Assembly: GCA_023666645.1 (NCBI GenBank)
Contig: JAMPBP010000001.1
Location: 1,074,712-1,138,711, forward strand
DNA length: 64,000 bases
From: Clostridiales bacterium
GTDB taxonomy: Bacteria > Bacteroidota > Bacteroidia > Bacteroidales > Muribaculaceae
Direction: 5' to 3'
The number at the start of each line of letters is the position of its first letter. The stretch's first letter is position 1. A program made the position numbers and the translations under genes. Of this stretch, positions 23,463 through 33,630 are shown one piece after another. Below the pieces are notes generated by a model, which saw nothing but the letters and a program-made list of their open reading frames with translations, made no database searches and was not told the DNA's origin.

Positions 23463-26021
23463 ATGAGATTGCCATATTACATACTGACATTTATTATTTT
23501 TTTGGCATCAGGTTTTCAATCGGGAAAATGTGGTCCACGTACTTCAAGCGTCGATGTGCTCGTTATTGACTCAGTGTCGGGCATGCCGGTGCCTTATGCT
23601 GCAATTTTTGTCAAGGGAACCGGCATTGGCACACTTACCGATGAGAGCGGGAAGGGAGTTATCAAACCGACTGAGGGTAGCAGCATTATTGAGGTTTCGA
23701 TGATGGGATATCGCACGGGAACATACGATTTGAGCGGAAATGCCGATGGGAAAGCAACCGTGAGCCTCGCTCCAATCGGGGTTGAGCTCAATGAAGTCAC
23801 GGTAAGGAAAAAACGCGACCACTACAGCAAGCGCAACAACAAAGCGGTACAATTGATGCAGCGCGTGCGACAGCAAAGCCATCACAGCGATCCTACAAAG
23901 CGCAAAGATTATTATACATATGACAAATATGAAAAGATATCTCTGGCATTAAACAATTATGTCACAACGGTTGACAGCGCACACGATGACAAGAATAGTT
24001 TCAATTTCCTGAGCCAATATATCGATTCAAGCGACATCTCGGGAGCACCTATTCTGAATGTATCGGTAAAAGAAAAACTTTCCACCATCTATAATCGTGC
24101 GACACCTCAGAGTACCAAGGAGATAGTGCACGGGTCGCGGTCGGTGGGCATAGACCAGATTGTCGACCAGGCGTCGATGCAAACTTTTCTGAACGACGTG
24201 CTGCGCGAAATTGACATCTACAGCAATGATGTCAATATTCTCCAAAACCGTTTTGTAAGTCCGTTGTCGGCTATAGGTGCCGATTTCTATAAATATTACA
24301 TCACCGATACAATCGGCACAGATGCCGACCGCGTGGTCGAGCTTACCTTTGTGCCACGCGTATCGACAACTTTCGGCTTTACAGGTAAAATGTACATTGC
24401 AGTGGGCGACTCATCGTTCATGGTCAGGCGCGCCACCATGAGCGTCCCCCAAGATATCAACCTCAACTTTGTAGATCGTCTTCACCTCACTCAAGAATAT
24501 GGTTCAACTCCCGATGGGACACGACTCAAGAAACTTGATGACATGACGTTAGAACTGTCGGTAATACCAGGAACACCCGGCATGTACGTACGCCGTTACA
24601 CCGAATACAGCAATCATAGTTTTGACTCACCCGAGGAGTCAGGGATATTCAAGTACAGGGGCGCTTCGATTATCATGCCACAATCCTCCCGGCAAAATGA
24701 CAGCTATTGGGAAGAAAAGCGTCCGCACCGACTCACAACGGGTGAAAGTCTGGTAGGGGAGATGATCGATCGGCTGAGACAAAGACCTGTTTACTATTGG
24801 AGTGAAAAGATTCTAAAAGTATTGGTCAATGGCTATGTCACTACGTCGACAACCGACAGCAAGGTCGATTTCGGACCGGTAAACACTTTGGTGAGCAGCA
24901 ACGACCTCGAGGGTCTGCGCATACGCCTTGGTGGCATGACGACAGCCAATCTGAGCCGCCGGTGGTTTGGTCGGGGATATGTGGCCTATGGAACCAAAGA
25001 TAAGAAATTCAAATACAAGGGAGAGCTTGAATACTCGTTCATTGACAAAGAGTACCACTCGCGGGAATTCCCTATTCAGTCATTGAGGTTCACCCATATG
25101 TATGACATCGACATGATTGGACAGCATTATATGTTCACCAATCCCGACAATGTGTTCCTCACATGGAAAAGGATGAAAAATAGATTGATAACTTATCACC
25201 GCATATCGGAATTGCTGTATACCCACGAAATGGTCAATAACCTCACATTCAGCGTTTCGTTAAAACACGAACGACAGGAATCATCACACTATGTGCCATT
25301 TGTCGAGGCAAACGGATCAGCTCATGGGCATTATGACGAGACAACTGTCACACTCAGTGTGAGATATGCTCCGGGAGAAAAATTTTTCCAAACAAAAACC
25401 TACAGAATACCCGTGAATCTTGACGCTCCCGTGTTCATGCTCGAACATTGCTATGGACCATCAAAATTTTTAGGCAACACTTTTAAAATCAACCGCACGG
25501 AAGCGAGTGTTTCAAAACGCTTTTGGTTCTCGGCTTTCGGTTTTCTCGATGCAATAGTGAAGGGGGGACATATATGGAGCGAGACTCCCTATCCGTCATT
25601 GTTGCTACCTAACGCCAACCTCTCCTATACCATACAACCCGAAAGCTTTGCATTGATGGATCCAATGGAGTTTATCAGTGACAGCTACGTATCATGGGAC
25701 ATGACCTATTGGGCTAATGGTGCCATACTTAACTATGTGCCATTAATCAAACGCTTGAAGTTACGAGAGGTGTTCGCATTCAGAGGTTATCTGGGGTCAT
25801 TAAGCCATAGGAACAAGCCGTCGCTTAATAACAATCTGTATATGTTTCCGGAAGCCGCACAGGCCACTGAGATGCATGGACGCCCCTACATGGAGGCAAG
25901 TGTGGGAATTGACAATCTTTTCAAATGTCTGCGTGTTGATTACGTGTGGCGAATCACCTACCGTGACACACCGTCGGTCGACCGCAATGGCCTACGCATA
26001 GCATTCCACATGACATTTTGA
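23463..26021 (+). CDS. DUF5686 outer-membrane protein with carboxypeptidase-like regulatory domain
   Basis: The 852-residue protein has a signal peptide (1 to about 23). A CarboxypepD_reg-like beta-sandwich follows (about 28-115: SVDVLVIDSVSGMPVPYAAI, then EVSMMGYRTGTY and a VGVELNEVTV-type exit). The long remainder is the DUF5686 region, probably an outer-membrane beta-barrel: many alternating strands and a C-terminal aromatic end (RIAFHMTF). Such proteins are common in Bacteroidetes and their role is not established. It lies directly upstream of sppA but with its own spacing and a separate promoter between them. Confidence 0.85.
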   Translation: MRLPYYILTFIIFLASGFQSGKCGPRTSSVDVLVIDSVSGMPVPYAAIFVKGTGIGTLTDESGKGVIKPTEGSSIIEVSMMGYRTGTYDLSGNADGKATVSLAPIGVELNEVTVRKKRDHYSKRNNKAVQLMQRVRQQSHHSDPTKRKDYYTYDKYEKISLALNNYVTTVDSAHDDKNSFNFLSQYIDSSDISGAPILNVSVKEKLSTIYNRATPQSTKEIVHGSRSVGIDQIVDQASMQTFLNDVLREIDIYSNDVNILQNRFVSPLSAIGADFYKYYITDTIGTDADRVVELTFVPRVSTTFGFTGKMYIAVGDSSFMVRRATMSVPQDINLNFVDRLHLTQEYGSTPDGTRLKKLDDMTLELSVIPGTPGMYVRRYTEYSNHSFDSPEESGIFKYRGASIIMPQSSRQNDSYWEEKRPHRLTTGESLVGEMIDRLRQRPVYYWSEKILKVLVNGYVTTSTTDSKVDFGPVNTLVSSNDLEGLRIRLGGMTTANLSRRWFGRGYVAYGTKDKKFKYKGELEYSFIDKEYHSREFPIQSLRFTHMYDIDMIGQHYMFTNPDNVFLTWKRMKNRLITYHRISELLYTHEMVNNLTFSVSLKHERQESSHYVPFVEANGSAHGHYDETTVTLSVRYAPGEKFFQTKTYRIPVNLDAPVFMLEHCYGPSKFLGNTFKINRTEASVSKRFWFSAFGFLDAIVKGGHIWSETPYPSLLLPNANLSYTIQPESFALMDPMEFISDSYVSWDMTYWANGAILNYVPLIKRLKLREVFAFRGYLGSLSHRNKPSLNNNLYMFPEAAQATEMHGRPYMEASVGIDNLFKCLRVDYVWRITYRDTPSVDRNGLRIAFHMTF

Positions 26022-26097
26022 ACGATTGTGAAGCAATAGTCGACCGTCTGAATTCACTTCAAATTGCATATTATTTCCAAATATTGTTAAAATATTA

Positions 26098-26128
26098 TTG
26101 GCATTACCGATTAATTTTGTTAAATTTG
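26098..26128 (+). promoter_or_regulatory. Promoter of sppA operon (TTG-N20-TAAATTTG)
   Basis: TTG at 26098-26100 and TAAATTTG at 26121-26128 have 20-base spacing. The sppA start at 26223 leaves a leader of about 90 bases. lpxK probably shares this transcript. Confidence 0.65.
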
Positions 26129-26222
26129 TAGCGATAGTGTATGTGTATATTCGAACCGGAAATACCAATGGCTATCAATTAATTAACCAACAGTAAGTTA
26201 ACTATAACAAATACTATACATC

Positions 26223-27998
26223 ATGATGAAGCGTTTCATCTCGGCAATGCTGGGTTCACTGGCTGCCATATGGATATCGGTAGGTTTACTCTTCATTCTC
26301 CTCATACTATTCATTGCAGCTATCGTATCCAACTCGATAACGTCCCAGACAATAGCGTTCTCATTTAAAGACAAGAGCATACTTCACATAGAGTTAAAGG
26401 GGAGTTTTACCGAGCGAAAGGAGGAGCCCGACATGATGTCGGCCATGTATGGCATTCAGGAAGAGACAATGCCACTGAATGAAATGCTCAATTCAATAGC
26501 AGCCGCATCATCAGACAAGAATATAAAAGGAATCTATCTCGATTGCAAAGGGAGCACGGGAGGCCTTGCACAACGCTACGAACTGATTGAATCGCTTAAA
26601 AAATTCAAAGAGTCGGGCAAGTGGATTGTTGCCTATGCCGATAACTATGCCCAAGCCGACTATTACATTGCATCTATCGCCGACGAGCTTTATTTAAATC
26701 CATCCGGAATGGTTGATATTCACGGCTTATCGTCGACCACGATGTTCTATAAGAATCTGCTTGATAAACTTGGGGTAGAGATGCAGATCATCAAAGTAGG
26801 CACTTACAAAAGTGCGGTAGAGCCTTATATCCTCACCCAAGCATCGGAGGCAAGCAAATTACAACAGCAGGTGTTCCTGAGCAACATATGGGGCAGTATA
26901 GGCAATAGCATGGCCAGCTCACGTGATGTATCGTTCAGTGATGTCAACCAGTGGGCCGACAGCATGCTACTCACTTTTCCGGCTCAAGACTATATCGATA
27001 TGAAAGTTGTCGATGAACTCAAATACCGGCATGAAGTCGAGACTTTGCTGAAAGCAAAATCAGGACTCGATGACGATGATGACCTACGGCTCATAACACC
27101 CGATAAATATATTCAGATAGCCGATATTCCACATGCCAAGCGCAACGACAACCGCATAGCGGTGCTGTATGCAGTCGGTGATATTGTCGATGATGGAGAT
27201 GGCGGCATCGTAGCGTCACAGCTGGTGCCTGAAATCCTCAAGTTGAAAGAGAACGACAAAATAGGCGGGCTCATACTTCGAGTAAACTCAGGTGGAGGCA
27301 GTGCCTATGCCTCGGAGCAGATATGGGAAGCACTTGAGCAGTTCAAATCGACAGGCCGTCCTTTCTATGTGTCAATGAGCGACTACGCTGCATCAGGTGG
27401 TTACTATATCTCATCAGGAGCCGACGAGATATACGCCGAGCCCGTAACATTGACTGGTTCGATAGGAATATTTGGTATGATACCATGTGCGAAGGAACTA
27501 CTGAATGACAAACTGGGAGTAACAACCGACAATGTCAGCACCAATGCCAATGGGGACTTTCCGACACTAATGGAGCCTATGACCCCCTTCCAGCGTGAGG
27601 CAATGCAGCGCGAGATAAACCGTGGTTACGAACTGTTTGTCGACCGTTGCGCCCGTGGCCGTGATTTGTCGACAGATTCGATTAAATCAATAGCTGAAGG
27701 CCGGGTGTGGGATGGACAGTCGGCCCTCGAGATAGGTCTTGTGGACCACCTCGGCACACTCGATGATGCAATCAAGGCTATGGCCGCTGAACTTGATTAC
27801 GGCAGCAAATACTGCATTATTGAATATCCCAATCCTACTCCTACATTCTGGGAAGCTGTCAACGGATCAGGCATCAAAGTGAAGGAAAGAGTGTTGAGAA
27901 GCGAACTTGGCGACACCTATCCATTATACAAAAAGCTGAACCAGATACGCAACTTCTCCCACATACAATGCCGCATGGAGGATATTATCATCGAATAA
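26223..27998 (+). CDS. sppA: Signal peptide peptidase SppA, 67 kDa type
   Basis: The 591-residue protein has an N-terminal TM anchor (about 13-36) and two tandem S49 peptidase halves, like E. coli SppA. K196 in VGTYKSAVEP and S413 in LTGSIGIFG are at the positions of the E. coli Lys/Ser dyad (K209, S409). LILRVNSGGGSAYASEQIW is the conserved core of the C-terminal half. It degrades signal peptides left in the inner membrane after secretion. lpxK follows 21 bases later. The start was kept at MMKRF, close after a leader with no Shine-Dalgarno; the second Met is equally possible. Confidence 0.93.
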   Translation: MMKRFISAMLGSLAAIWISVGLLFILLILFIAAIVSNSITSQTIAFSFKDKSILHIELKGSFTERKEEPDMMSAMYGIQEETMPLNEMLNSIAAASSDKNIKGIYLDCKGSTGGLAQRYELIESLKKFKESGKWIVAYADNYAQADYYIASIADELYLNPSGMVDIHGLSSTTMFYKNLLDKLGVEMQIIKVGTYKSAVEPYILTQASEASKLQQQVFLSNIWGSIGNSMASSRDVSFSDVNQWADSMLLTFPAQDYIDMKVVDELKYRHEVETLLKAKSGLDDDDDLRLITPDKYIQIADIPHAKRNDNRIAVLYAVGDIVDDGDGGIVASQLVPEILKLKENDKIGGLILRVNSGGGSAYASEQIWEALEQFKSTGRPFYVSMSDYAASGGYYISSGADEIYAEPVTLTGSIGIFGMIPCAKELLNDKLGVTTDNVSTNANGDFPTLMEPMTPFQREAMQREINRGYELFVDRCARGRDLSTDSIKSIAEGRVWDGQSALEIGLVDHLGTLDDAIKAMAAELDYGSKYCIIEYPNPTPTFWEAVNGSGIKVKERVLRSELGDTYPLYKKLNQIRNFSHIQCRMEDIIIE

Positions 27999-28019
27999 TC
28001 CAATCGCCCCTTATTCAAC

Positions 28020-29114
28020 ATGGCCCGAAATAAAGTAATCGAAAAATTGTTGTTGCTTCCCATGTCAAAGATATATGGCATGGTCACAGCCACACGCAAC
28101 AGTTTATTCAACTGGGGCATAATCAAGCAGAAGCAATTCAATGTACCTGTGGTTGTTGTGGGAAATATTGCGGTAGGAGGCTCAGGAAAGACCCCTCATG
28201 TAGAATATATAATCGATGCCCTGAAACAAAGTTACCGTATAGGAGTGCTGAGCAGGGGATACAAACGTAACACCAAGGGGTTCATCCTTGCCAGCCAACG
28301 ATCCACTCCTCTTGACATAGGCGATGAGCCCTATCAGATATATCAAAAATATGGCACGGACGTAACAGTAGCTGTATGTGAGGACCGATGCAAAGGCATT
28401 GAGGAACTGTTGAGAATCAACCCCAACATAAACTTGATGTTGCTTGACGATGCATTCCAGCACCGTTATGTAAAACCATCGGTTTCGATTGTACTTACCG
28501 AGTTCAACCGACCAATATTCTTTGACAAGATGTTACCTTTGGGTCGGCTTCGCGAGTCGTCCAAGGCCATTTACCGCTCAGACATGGTTCTGGTGACAAA
28601 ATGCCCATCGACAATCAAACCGGTAGAATACCGTATATTCAAGAATCATCTCTCGCTTTACCCCTATCAGAAACTTTACTTTTCCCGCTTTGTCTACAGC
28701 AACCTGCAACCTGTATTCCCCGATAATGCCAACCGTGGCATTCCATATCTTGAATACCTTAGCGAGCAAGACCGCATTCTCATAATCTCAGGCATAGCCA
28801 ATCCAAAACCATTTGTCAGGTATATAAAGAATTTCAAACCACTCGTAAAAATACTTACTTTTCCCGACCACCATAATTTCTCACGAAAAGATCTTGATAC
28901 AATTGAATCAAAATTCAACAGTATCAAGGCCCGCAACAAGTATATCATTACGACCGAGAAGGATGCGGTGCGCATGGCCAACAATCCATATTTTCCTCCT
29001 ACACTGCGTCCCTATGTGTTCTATCTCCCGGTTAAAGTGAAGTTTGACAGCAATACCGATGATATGTTCGTTGCTGACTTGAAAAAGCTTATTGAACAAA
29101 GCAAAGTAAAGTGA
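28020..29114 (+). CDS. lpxK: Tetraacyldisaccharide 4'-kinase
   Basis: The 364-residue protein has the P-loop GNIAVGGSGKTPHVEY (about 47-62), SRGYKRNTKGF and the catalytic LMLLDDAFQHR. Other family blocks are LPLGRLRE and TFPDHHNF. LpxK phosphorylates the 4' position of lipid A disaccharide at the inner membrane, confirming a Gram-negative envelope. It is 21 bases after sppA and likely cotranscribed. The C-terminal part (YIITTEKDAVRM) is the usual end of the family. Confidence 0.95.
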   Translation: MARNKVIEKLLLLPMSKIYGMVTATRNSLFNWGIIKQKQFNVPVVVVGNIAVGGSGKTPHVEYIIDALKQSYRIGVLSRGYKRNTKGFILASQRSTPLDIGDEPYQIYQKYGTDVTVAVCEDRCKGIEELLRINPNINLMLLDDAFQHRYVKPSVSIVLTEFNRPIFFDKMLPLGRLRESSKAIYRSDMVLVTKCPSTIKPVEYRIFKNHLSLYPYQKLYFSRFVYSNLQPVFPDNANRGIPYLEYLSEQDRILIISGIANPKPFVRYIKNFKPLVKILTFPDHHNFSRKDLDTIESKFNSIKARNKYIITTEKDAVRMANNPYFPPTLRPYVFYLPVKVKFDSNTDDMFVADLKKLIEQSKVK

Positions 29115-29308
29115 TTCCAAACAAAGAGGGAATCCACATTGTTAGAATATATACGTGGATCGAAGTATTGCAATAACCCCTGACACCAACATGATCTGGA
29201 CATAATCAGACAATGAGTCATTAAGAGCAATACACCAAGGCTAAATATTTTTCATAACCAATAAGATATAGAGTAACAATAATTTTTAATATAAAGTATT
29301 CAAGCAGC

Positions 29309-30121
29309 ATGTTAGAAAGAATTAATCAGACTGCCGATTTCTTGAAATCGCGCGTGAGCGATATGCCCAAAATTGCCATAATCCTTGGCACCGGACTGGG
29401 AGCCCTCGTTGACCATATAGAGGATAAACAATACATACCCTACAGCGAGATTCCCAATTTTCCGGTATCGACAGTTGAGGGGCATAGTGGTAATCTAATC
29501 TTCGGAACCCTCGGAGGCAAGCGCGTCATGGCTATGCAGGGACGATTCCATTACTACGAGGGATATGACATGAAACAAGTAACTTTTCCCGTACGTGTCA
29601 TGAAAGCTCTCGGAGTCGAAACGCTATTTGTGTCAAACGCAGCAGGAGGCATGAATAAGGATTTTATTGTAGGCGACGTGATGGTAATCACCGATCACAT
29701 CAACCTCTTCCCCGAGAATCCTCTGCGCGGCAAGAACTACAACGAACTGGGTCCACGCTTCCCGGCAATGACAGAACCTTACAGCAAGCGACTCATAGCA
29801 CTTGCCGACCAGATCGCTACCGACCAGAATCTGCGACTCATGCATGGCGTATATGTAGGGACACCCGGCCCGACATTCGAAACACCTGCCGAATATGAAT
29901 ATTTCCGCATAATCGGAGGCGATGCCGTGGGCATGTCTACTGTCCCCGAAGTCATAGTTGCCAAGCATGCCGATATGGAAGTATTCGGAGTCTCAGTAAT
30001 CACCGACCTTGGTGGCAAAGATATCACTGAAGTGCCCTCTCATGAGGAAGTGCAACGTGCAGCGATCGTAGCCCAGCCCAAAGTTGTGGCAGTGATTAAA
30101 GAACTTGTAGCGCGCATCTGA
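29309..30121 (+). CDS. punA: Purine-nucleoside phosphorylase (trimeric type)
   Basis: The 270-residue protein shows the trimeric PNP pattern: IILGTGLGALVDHI, GHSGNLIFG, MQGRFHYYEGY, SNAAGGMN, and VGTPGPTFETPAEYE. The Asn-rich ITDLGGKD near the end is the purine-binding region (human N243 position equivalent). It cleaves inosine and guanosine with phosphate for purine salvage. It lies 21 bases before thiL. The 194-base gap to lpxK has only a weak hairpin, ATCCAC/GTGGAT near 29131-29160. Confidence 0.93.
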   Translation: MLERINQTADFLKSRVSDMPKIAIILGTGLGALVDHIEDKQYIPYSEIPNFPVSTVEGHSGNLIFGTLGGKRVMAMQGRFHYYEGYDMKQVTFPVRVMKALGVETLFVSNAAGGMNKDFIVGDVMVITDHINLFPENPLRGKNYNELGPRFPAMTEPYSKRLIALADQIATDQNLRLMHGVYVGTPGPTFETPAEYEYFRIIGGDAVGMSTVPEVIVAKHADMEVFGVSVITDLGGKDITEVPSHEEVQRAAIVAQPKVVAVIKELVARI

Positions 30122-30142
30122 TTGTAAAATACATCTTTTACA

Positions 30143-31180
30143 ATGGAATTCAAAGAAACTGAGATCTCTGACCTTGGTGAGTTTGGACTGATTGACAGAC
30201 TCACCAAAGATTTACAGCTGAAAAACGATTCTACCAAGCGTGGAGTGGGAGATGATTGTGCTGTAATGGAATACCATGATACGGAAGTCCTGGTAAGCAC
30301 CGACCTGTTGCTGGAAGGGGTACATTTTGACCTTACCTACGTTCCACTGAAACATCTCGGTTATAAATCGGCCGTAGTGAATTTCTCCGACTTATATGCA
30401 ATGAATGCCCAACCACGGCAAATCACCGTGTCGCTTGGTATTTCCAAGCGATTCACAGTAGAGCATATTGAAGAGCTGTACAGCGGTATAAAACTTGCAT
30501 GTGAGATATATGGTGTCGACTTGGTGGGAGGAGACACGACGGCATCACGCCAAGGACTCGTAATAAGCATAACGTGCATAGGAGACGCCCCCAAGGATAA
30601 AATTGTGTATCGCAACGGAGCAAAAGATACCGACCTTATATGTGTATCAGGCGACCTAGGTGCGGCATATATGGGCTTACAGCTTCTCGAACGCGAGAAA
30701 GTAGCTTCGGCCGGAAAGCCCGATTTTGTTCCGGAATTTGGCGGCAAAGAGTACCTGATTGAACGTCAACTCAAGCCTGAGGCCCGAAGAGATATCATTG
30801 CCCAACTTGACAAAGCAGGCATAGTACCTACATCTATGATGGATATCTCAGACGGACTTTCTTCAGAACTTCTTCACATATGCAAGCAAAGCAATACCGG
30901 ATGCCGCATCTATGAGGATCGTATTCCTATCGACTACCAGACTGCGATAATGGCTGAAGAACTGAATATGAATCTCGTGACTGCAGCACTCAATGGAGGC
31001 GAAGACTACGAGTTACTTTTTACCGTACCTCTTCACATGCATGACAAAGTCAAAGATATGGGAGGTGTGAAAATCATAGGCCACATGACGAAGCCTGAGT
31101 TGGGTTGTGCTATGATTACACGCGATGGAGAGAGCGAGATCGAACTGAAGGCCCAGGGTTTCAACCACATGTCGAAATAA
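30143..31180 (+). CDS. thiL: Thiamine-monophosphate kinase
   Basis: The 345-residue protein begins ISDLGEFGLIDRL. It has GVGDDCAVMEY and VSTDLLLEGVHFDL (ATP and Mg binding), NFSDLYAMNAQPRQ, VGGDTTASRQGLVIS and MDISDGLSSELLH. These are the ThiL/PurM-family blocks. It phosphorylates thiamine monophosphate to the cofactor thiamine diphosphate. It is slightly longer than the E. coli enzyme. It probably shares a transcript with the purine phosphorylase upstream and ends before a strong terminator. Confidence 0.94.
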   Translation: MEFKETEISDLGEFGLIDRLTKDLQLKNDSTKRGVGDDCAVMEYHDTEVLVSTDLLLEGVHFDLTYVPLKHLGYKSAVVNFSDLYAMNAQPRQITVSLGISKRFTVEHIEELYSGIKLACEIYGVDLVGGDTTASRQGLVISITCIGDAPKDKIVYRNGAKDTDLICVSGDLGAAYMGLQLLEREKVASAGKPDFVPEFGGKEYLIERQLKPEARRDIIAQLDKAGIVPTSMMDISDGLSSELLHICKQSNTGCRIYEDRIPIDYQTAIMAEELNMNLVTAALNGGEDYELLFTVPLHMHDKVKDMGGVKIIGHMTKPELGCAMITRDGESEIELKAQGFNHMSK

Positions 31181-31222
31181 CAGTGGCGCTGAAATATTCA
31201 ACCCTCTGCTAAAAATTATGAC

Positions 31223-31259
31223 ATAGGCCGGAAATTATCACATTAAATTTCCGGCCTAT
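31223..31259. terminator. Strong hairpin terminator after thiL
   Basis: ATAGGCCGGAAATT (31223-31236) and AATTTCCGGCCTAT (31246-31259) form a perfect 14-bp stem with a 9-base loop, followed by ATTTTGT. It separates thiL from the convergent aguB gene and may serve both strands. Confidence 0.8.
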
Positions 31260-31326
31260 ATTTTGTATGTATTTAGATAGAACAAATATTCAGCTTACAT
31301 ACTGAAGAGATTCCCAACTGTCAACC

Positions 31327-32223
31327 TTATCGGCGGAATCTCCTTGTGAGATCAGCGTAGGCATCTATGCGCCTGTCGCGCAGGAATGGCCACCACCTTC
31401 TCACATGCTCACTCCGCTTCATGTCAATCTCAACAACAGCGACATCCTCAGCGTCATCGGGAGCGATATATAGATATTCACCTTGTGGCCCCACGACAAA
31501 ACTATGTCCCCAAAATTGAATACCGCCAGTCACACCACTTGGATCCATTTCATGTCCCACACGGTTGACTGTCACTACTGGAATACCATTGGCGACCGCA
31601 TGACCGCGTTGCACTGTGACCCAGGCGTCCTGCTGGCGTGCCTTCTCATCATCAGCATCGGTTGATTCCCAGCCTATAGCCGTCGGATAAATAAGTATTT
31701 CAGCACCGGCGAGAGCCATAAGCCTTGCTGCTTCTGGATACCATTGATCCCAGCATACAAGGACACCAAGTTTACCCACTGATGTCTCGATTGGTTCAAA
31801 TCCTATATCACCGGGAGTGAAATAAAACTTTTCATAGTAGGCAGGGTCATCAGGAATATGCATCTTGCGATATTGACCTGCAACGGTTCCGTCACGTTCT
31901 ATCACTACTGCAGTATTATGATATAATCCTGGAGCACGACGTTCAAACAGGGAGGTCACAATAACTACGCCACATTTGCGAGCCACCTCGCAATATTGAT
32001 TGAGAGCAGCAGAAGGCAATTCCTCGGCAAGATCAAAGGCATCGGTATCTTCCGTTTGGCAAAAATATAATGAATCGTGGAGTTCACGGTTCACTATCAA
32101 TTGGACGCCTTGGGAAGCAAGTCGTTCTATAGCATTGATAATGCGGTGTCGGTTCTCGACAATATCGGAAGTATTGGACTGTTGAATAATTCCTACTTTG
32201 AGTTTACGTTCCATTTCATTCAT
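31327..32223 (-). CDS. aguB: N-carbamoylputrescine amidase (nitrilase superfamily)
   Basis: The 298-residue protein has the nitrilase-fold catalytic triad: the Glu in VNRELHDSLYFCQ (about residue 47), the Lys in YRKMHIPDDP, and the Cys in GVLVCWDQWYPEAARLMAL. ELHDSLYFCQTED and PGDIGFEP are typical of AguB. It hydrolyses N-carbamoylputrescine to putrescine, ammonia and CO2. The agmatine deiminase gene lies 6 bases upstream, which settles the pathway. The start could be MNEME or MERKL, 3 codons apart. Confidence 0.93.
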   Translation of the reverse strand: MNEMERKLKVGIIQQSNTSDIVENRHRIINAIERLASQGVQLIVNRELHDSLYFCQTEDTDAFDLAEELPSAALNQYCEVARKCGVVIVTSLFERRAPGLYHNTAVVIERDGTVAGQYRKMHIPDDPAYYEKFYFTPGDIGFEPIETSVGKLGVLVCWDQWYPEAARLMALAGAEILIYPTAIGWESTDADDEKARQQDAWVTVQRGHAVANGIPVVTVNRVGHEMDPSGVTGGIQFWGHSFVVGPQGEYLYIAPDDAEDVAVVEIDMKRSEHVRRWWPFLRDRRIDAYADLTRRFRR

Positions 32224-32229
32224 GATATT

Positions 32230-33270
32230 TCAATGTAAAAATACCGGCAACTGCATCGTCATGCAATGCAACGAGCCATGTTGCCTTATGAGCGAACGGC
32301 AATCCACACAATGGATTTGCCTGTCGGGATATACAATCTTCATCATCTGCCGGGCTACACGGTCTTTGGCAGGCTGTCCGTAAATAGGTAATAACACCGA
32401 ATGTGGAGTTATTAAAAAATTGGCATATGTAGCCGGCAACCGGTAGCCATCCTCATCATATATGGCATCGGGTAAAGGCAGTCCTATCAGATTATAGCGA
32501 CCTCCACCGGGTGTAAGAAATTCTTTGAGTTGCTGCTCCATAAGCATCAACTGCTCGTAATGCTCATCATTCTTGTCGTCACATTTTACATACATAATAG
32601 TATCGGGTGAAACAAGACGGGCCAAAGTATCGATATGACTGTCGGTATCATCACCGGCAAGATAACCATGATCAAGCCACAATATGCGGGAAGCACCAAA
32701 ATCGTCTTTAAGTCGGCATTCTATCTCCTCTTTAGAAAGATTCCCATTACGGTTAAGAGATAGTAGACACTCTGATGTGGTCAATATCGTGCCTTGTCCG
32801 TCACTTTCTATTGAGCCTCCCTCAAGAACAAATCCGAGCCTGTTTACATAATGTCCTTCAATCACCTTGCCATCATACATGGCTCGTGTAATGAGATTAT
32901 CTTTGTCGGCCGCAAATTTCAACCCCCACCCATTGAACTTATAATCATACAACAATGGAGTCGGGACATTTTGAGCACGACAAGTAATCACACCAAAATC
33001 TCTGGCCCATGTATCATTGGTGGGTACGTTGAAATAATATAGCAGCCGATTATCAAGGTGGGCCATAGCTCTGGAGGGCTCGCCGGTATCAGGTGCCACA
33101 ATTATCACTTTCATACCATCCTGATTCAGTGCAGTGACAATCTCGACGAATGTTCTTCTCACGTCGTCAAGCATGTATGACCAATCAGTCTTATCATGAG
33201 GCCATGCCATGAGCACAGCATCATAGTTTTCCCATTCGGCAGGCAATTGATGAAGTAACTCGTCAGGCAT
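32230..33270 (-). CDS. aguA: Agmatine deiminase
   Basis: The protein begins MPDELLHQLPAEWENYDAVLMAWPH at the ATG ending at 33270, which overlaps the stop of the upstream gene; an ATG three codons earlier (33279) is equally possible. A frame open to 33378 is not needed. Family motifs include WARDFGVITC, FVLEGGSIESDGQGTILTT, LDHGYLAGDDTDSHIDTLAR, and the end GSLHCMTMQLP with the catalytic cysteine. It converts agmatine to N-carbamoylputrescine and ammonia, the step before AguB. Putrescine made this way is an arginine-derived polyamine. Confidence 0.93.
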   Translation of the reverse strand: MPDELLHQLPAEWENYDAVLMAWPHDKTDWSYMLDDVRRTFVEIVTALNQDGMKVIIVAPDTGEPSRAMAHLDNRLLYYFNVPTNDTWARDFGVITCRAQNVPTPLLYDYKFNGWGLKFAADKDNLITRAMYDGKVIEGHYVNRLGFVLEGGSIESDGQGTILTTSECLLSLNRNGNLSKEEIECRLKDDFGASRILWLDHGYLAGDDTDSHIDTLARLVSPDTIMYVKCDDKNDEHYEQLMLMEQQLKEFLTPGGGRYNLIGLPLPDAIYDEDGYRLPATYANFLITPHSVLLPIYGQPAKDRVARQMMKIVYPDRQIHCVDCRSLIRQHGSLHCMTMQLPVFLH

Positions 33271-33517
33271 CTTGTTCATCGTAGTCTCGTAATTGATCCC
33301 ATATATTATCCTGTGATTCCATATAATCCTCACAAAAGTCCCTGAATCCACGACGCTCAGTAGTTCCTTCTGAAGCACACCATTCAGTATATTCAGTTTT
33401 CAATTCAGAATCCTCGGCAATAAGACGTTTGAACTCAGCCTCGGCAATATCAATGCTTTTGCACTGATGAATAAGCTGCGTAAAAAATTGTGTGATATCT
33501 TCCATCTCCGGTTTCAC
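33263..33517 (-). CDS. Small conserved hypothetical protein upstream of aguA
   Basis: The product is 84 residues from a GTG (33517) or 80 from the ATG at 33505 (MEDITQFFTQLIHQC). It is acidic and helical, without signal peptide or TM. Its stop overlaps the aguA start, so it is translationally coupled to the agmatine pathway. I do not recognise a named domain, but the composition (AEAEFKRLIAEDSELKTEYT, then FCEDYMESQDNIWDQL) looks like a genuine folded protein. Function unknown. Confidence 0.75.
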   Translation of the reverse strand: MKPEMEDITQFFTQLIHQCKSIDIAEAEFKRLIAEDSELKTEYTEWCASEGTTERRGFRDFCEDYMESQDNIWDQLRDYDEQDA

Positions 33518-33622
33518 CTTTCAATCTTCATTATAGTTAAACAAAAATGAGTTAACCCATACCCAACCAGGTTTTAAAAAGATTATATAGAATTAGTATT
33601 TGGTTATTAGATTATTTTGCCA

Positions 33623-33630
33623 CAAAAATA
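33623..33630 (-). promoter_or_regulatory. -7 element of the aguA operon (TATTTTTG)
   Basis: On the minus strand TATTTTTG matches the consensus, about 110 bases upstream of the small first gene. The -33 match is not clear. Confidence 0.4.

Noticed and set aside
31785..31812. GGTTCAAATCC, a T-loop-like string suggesting a tRNA
   Set aside because: It lies inside the coding sequence of aguB and no acceptor or anticodon stem can be formed around it.
33271..33378. 36 extra N-terminal residues for agmatine deiminase
   Set aside because: The extension overlaps the well-formed upstream small gene and does not resemble the family start; the ATG at 33270 or 33279 fits the conserved beginning.
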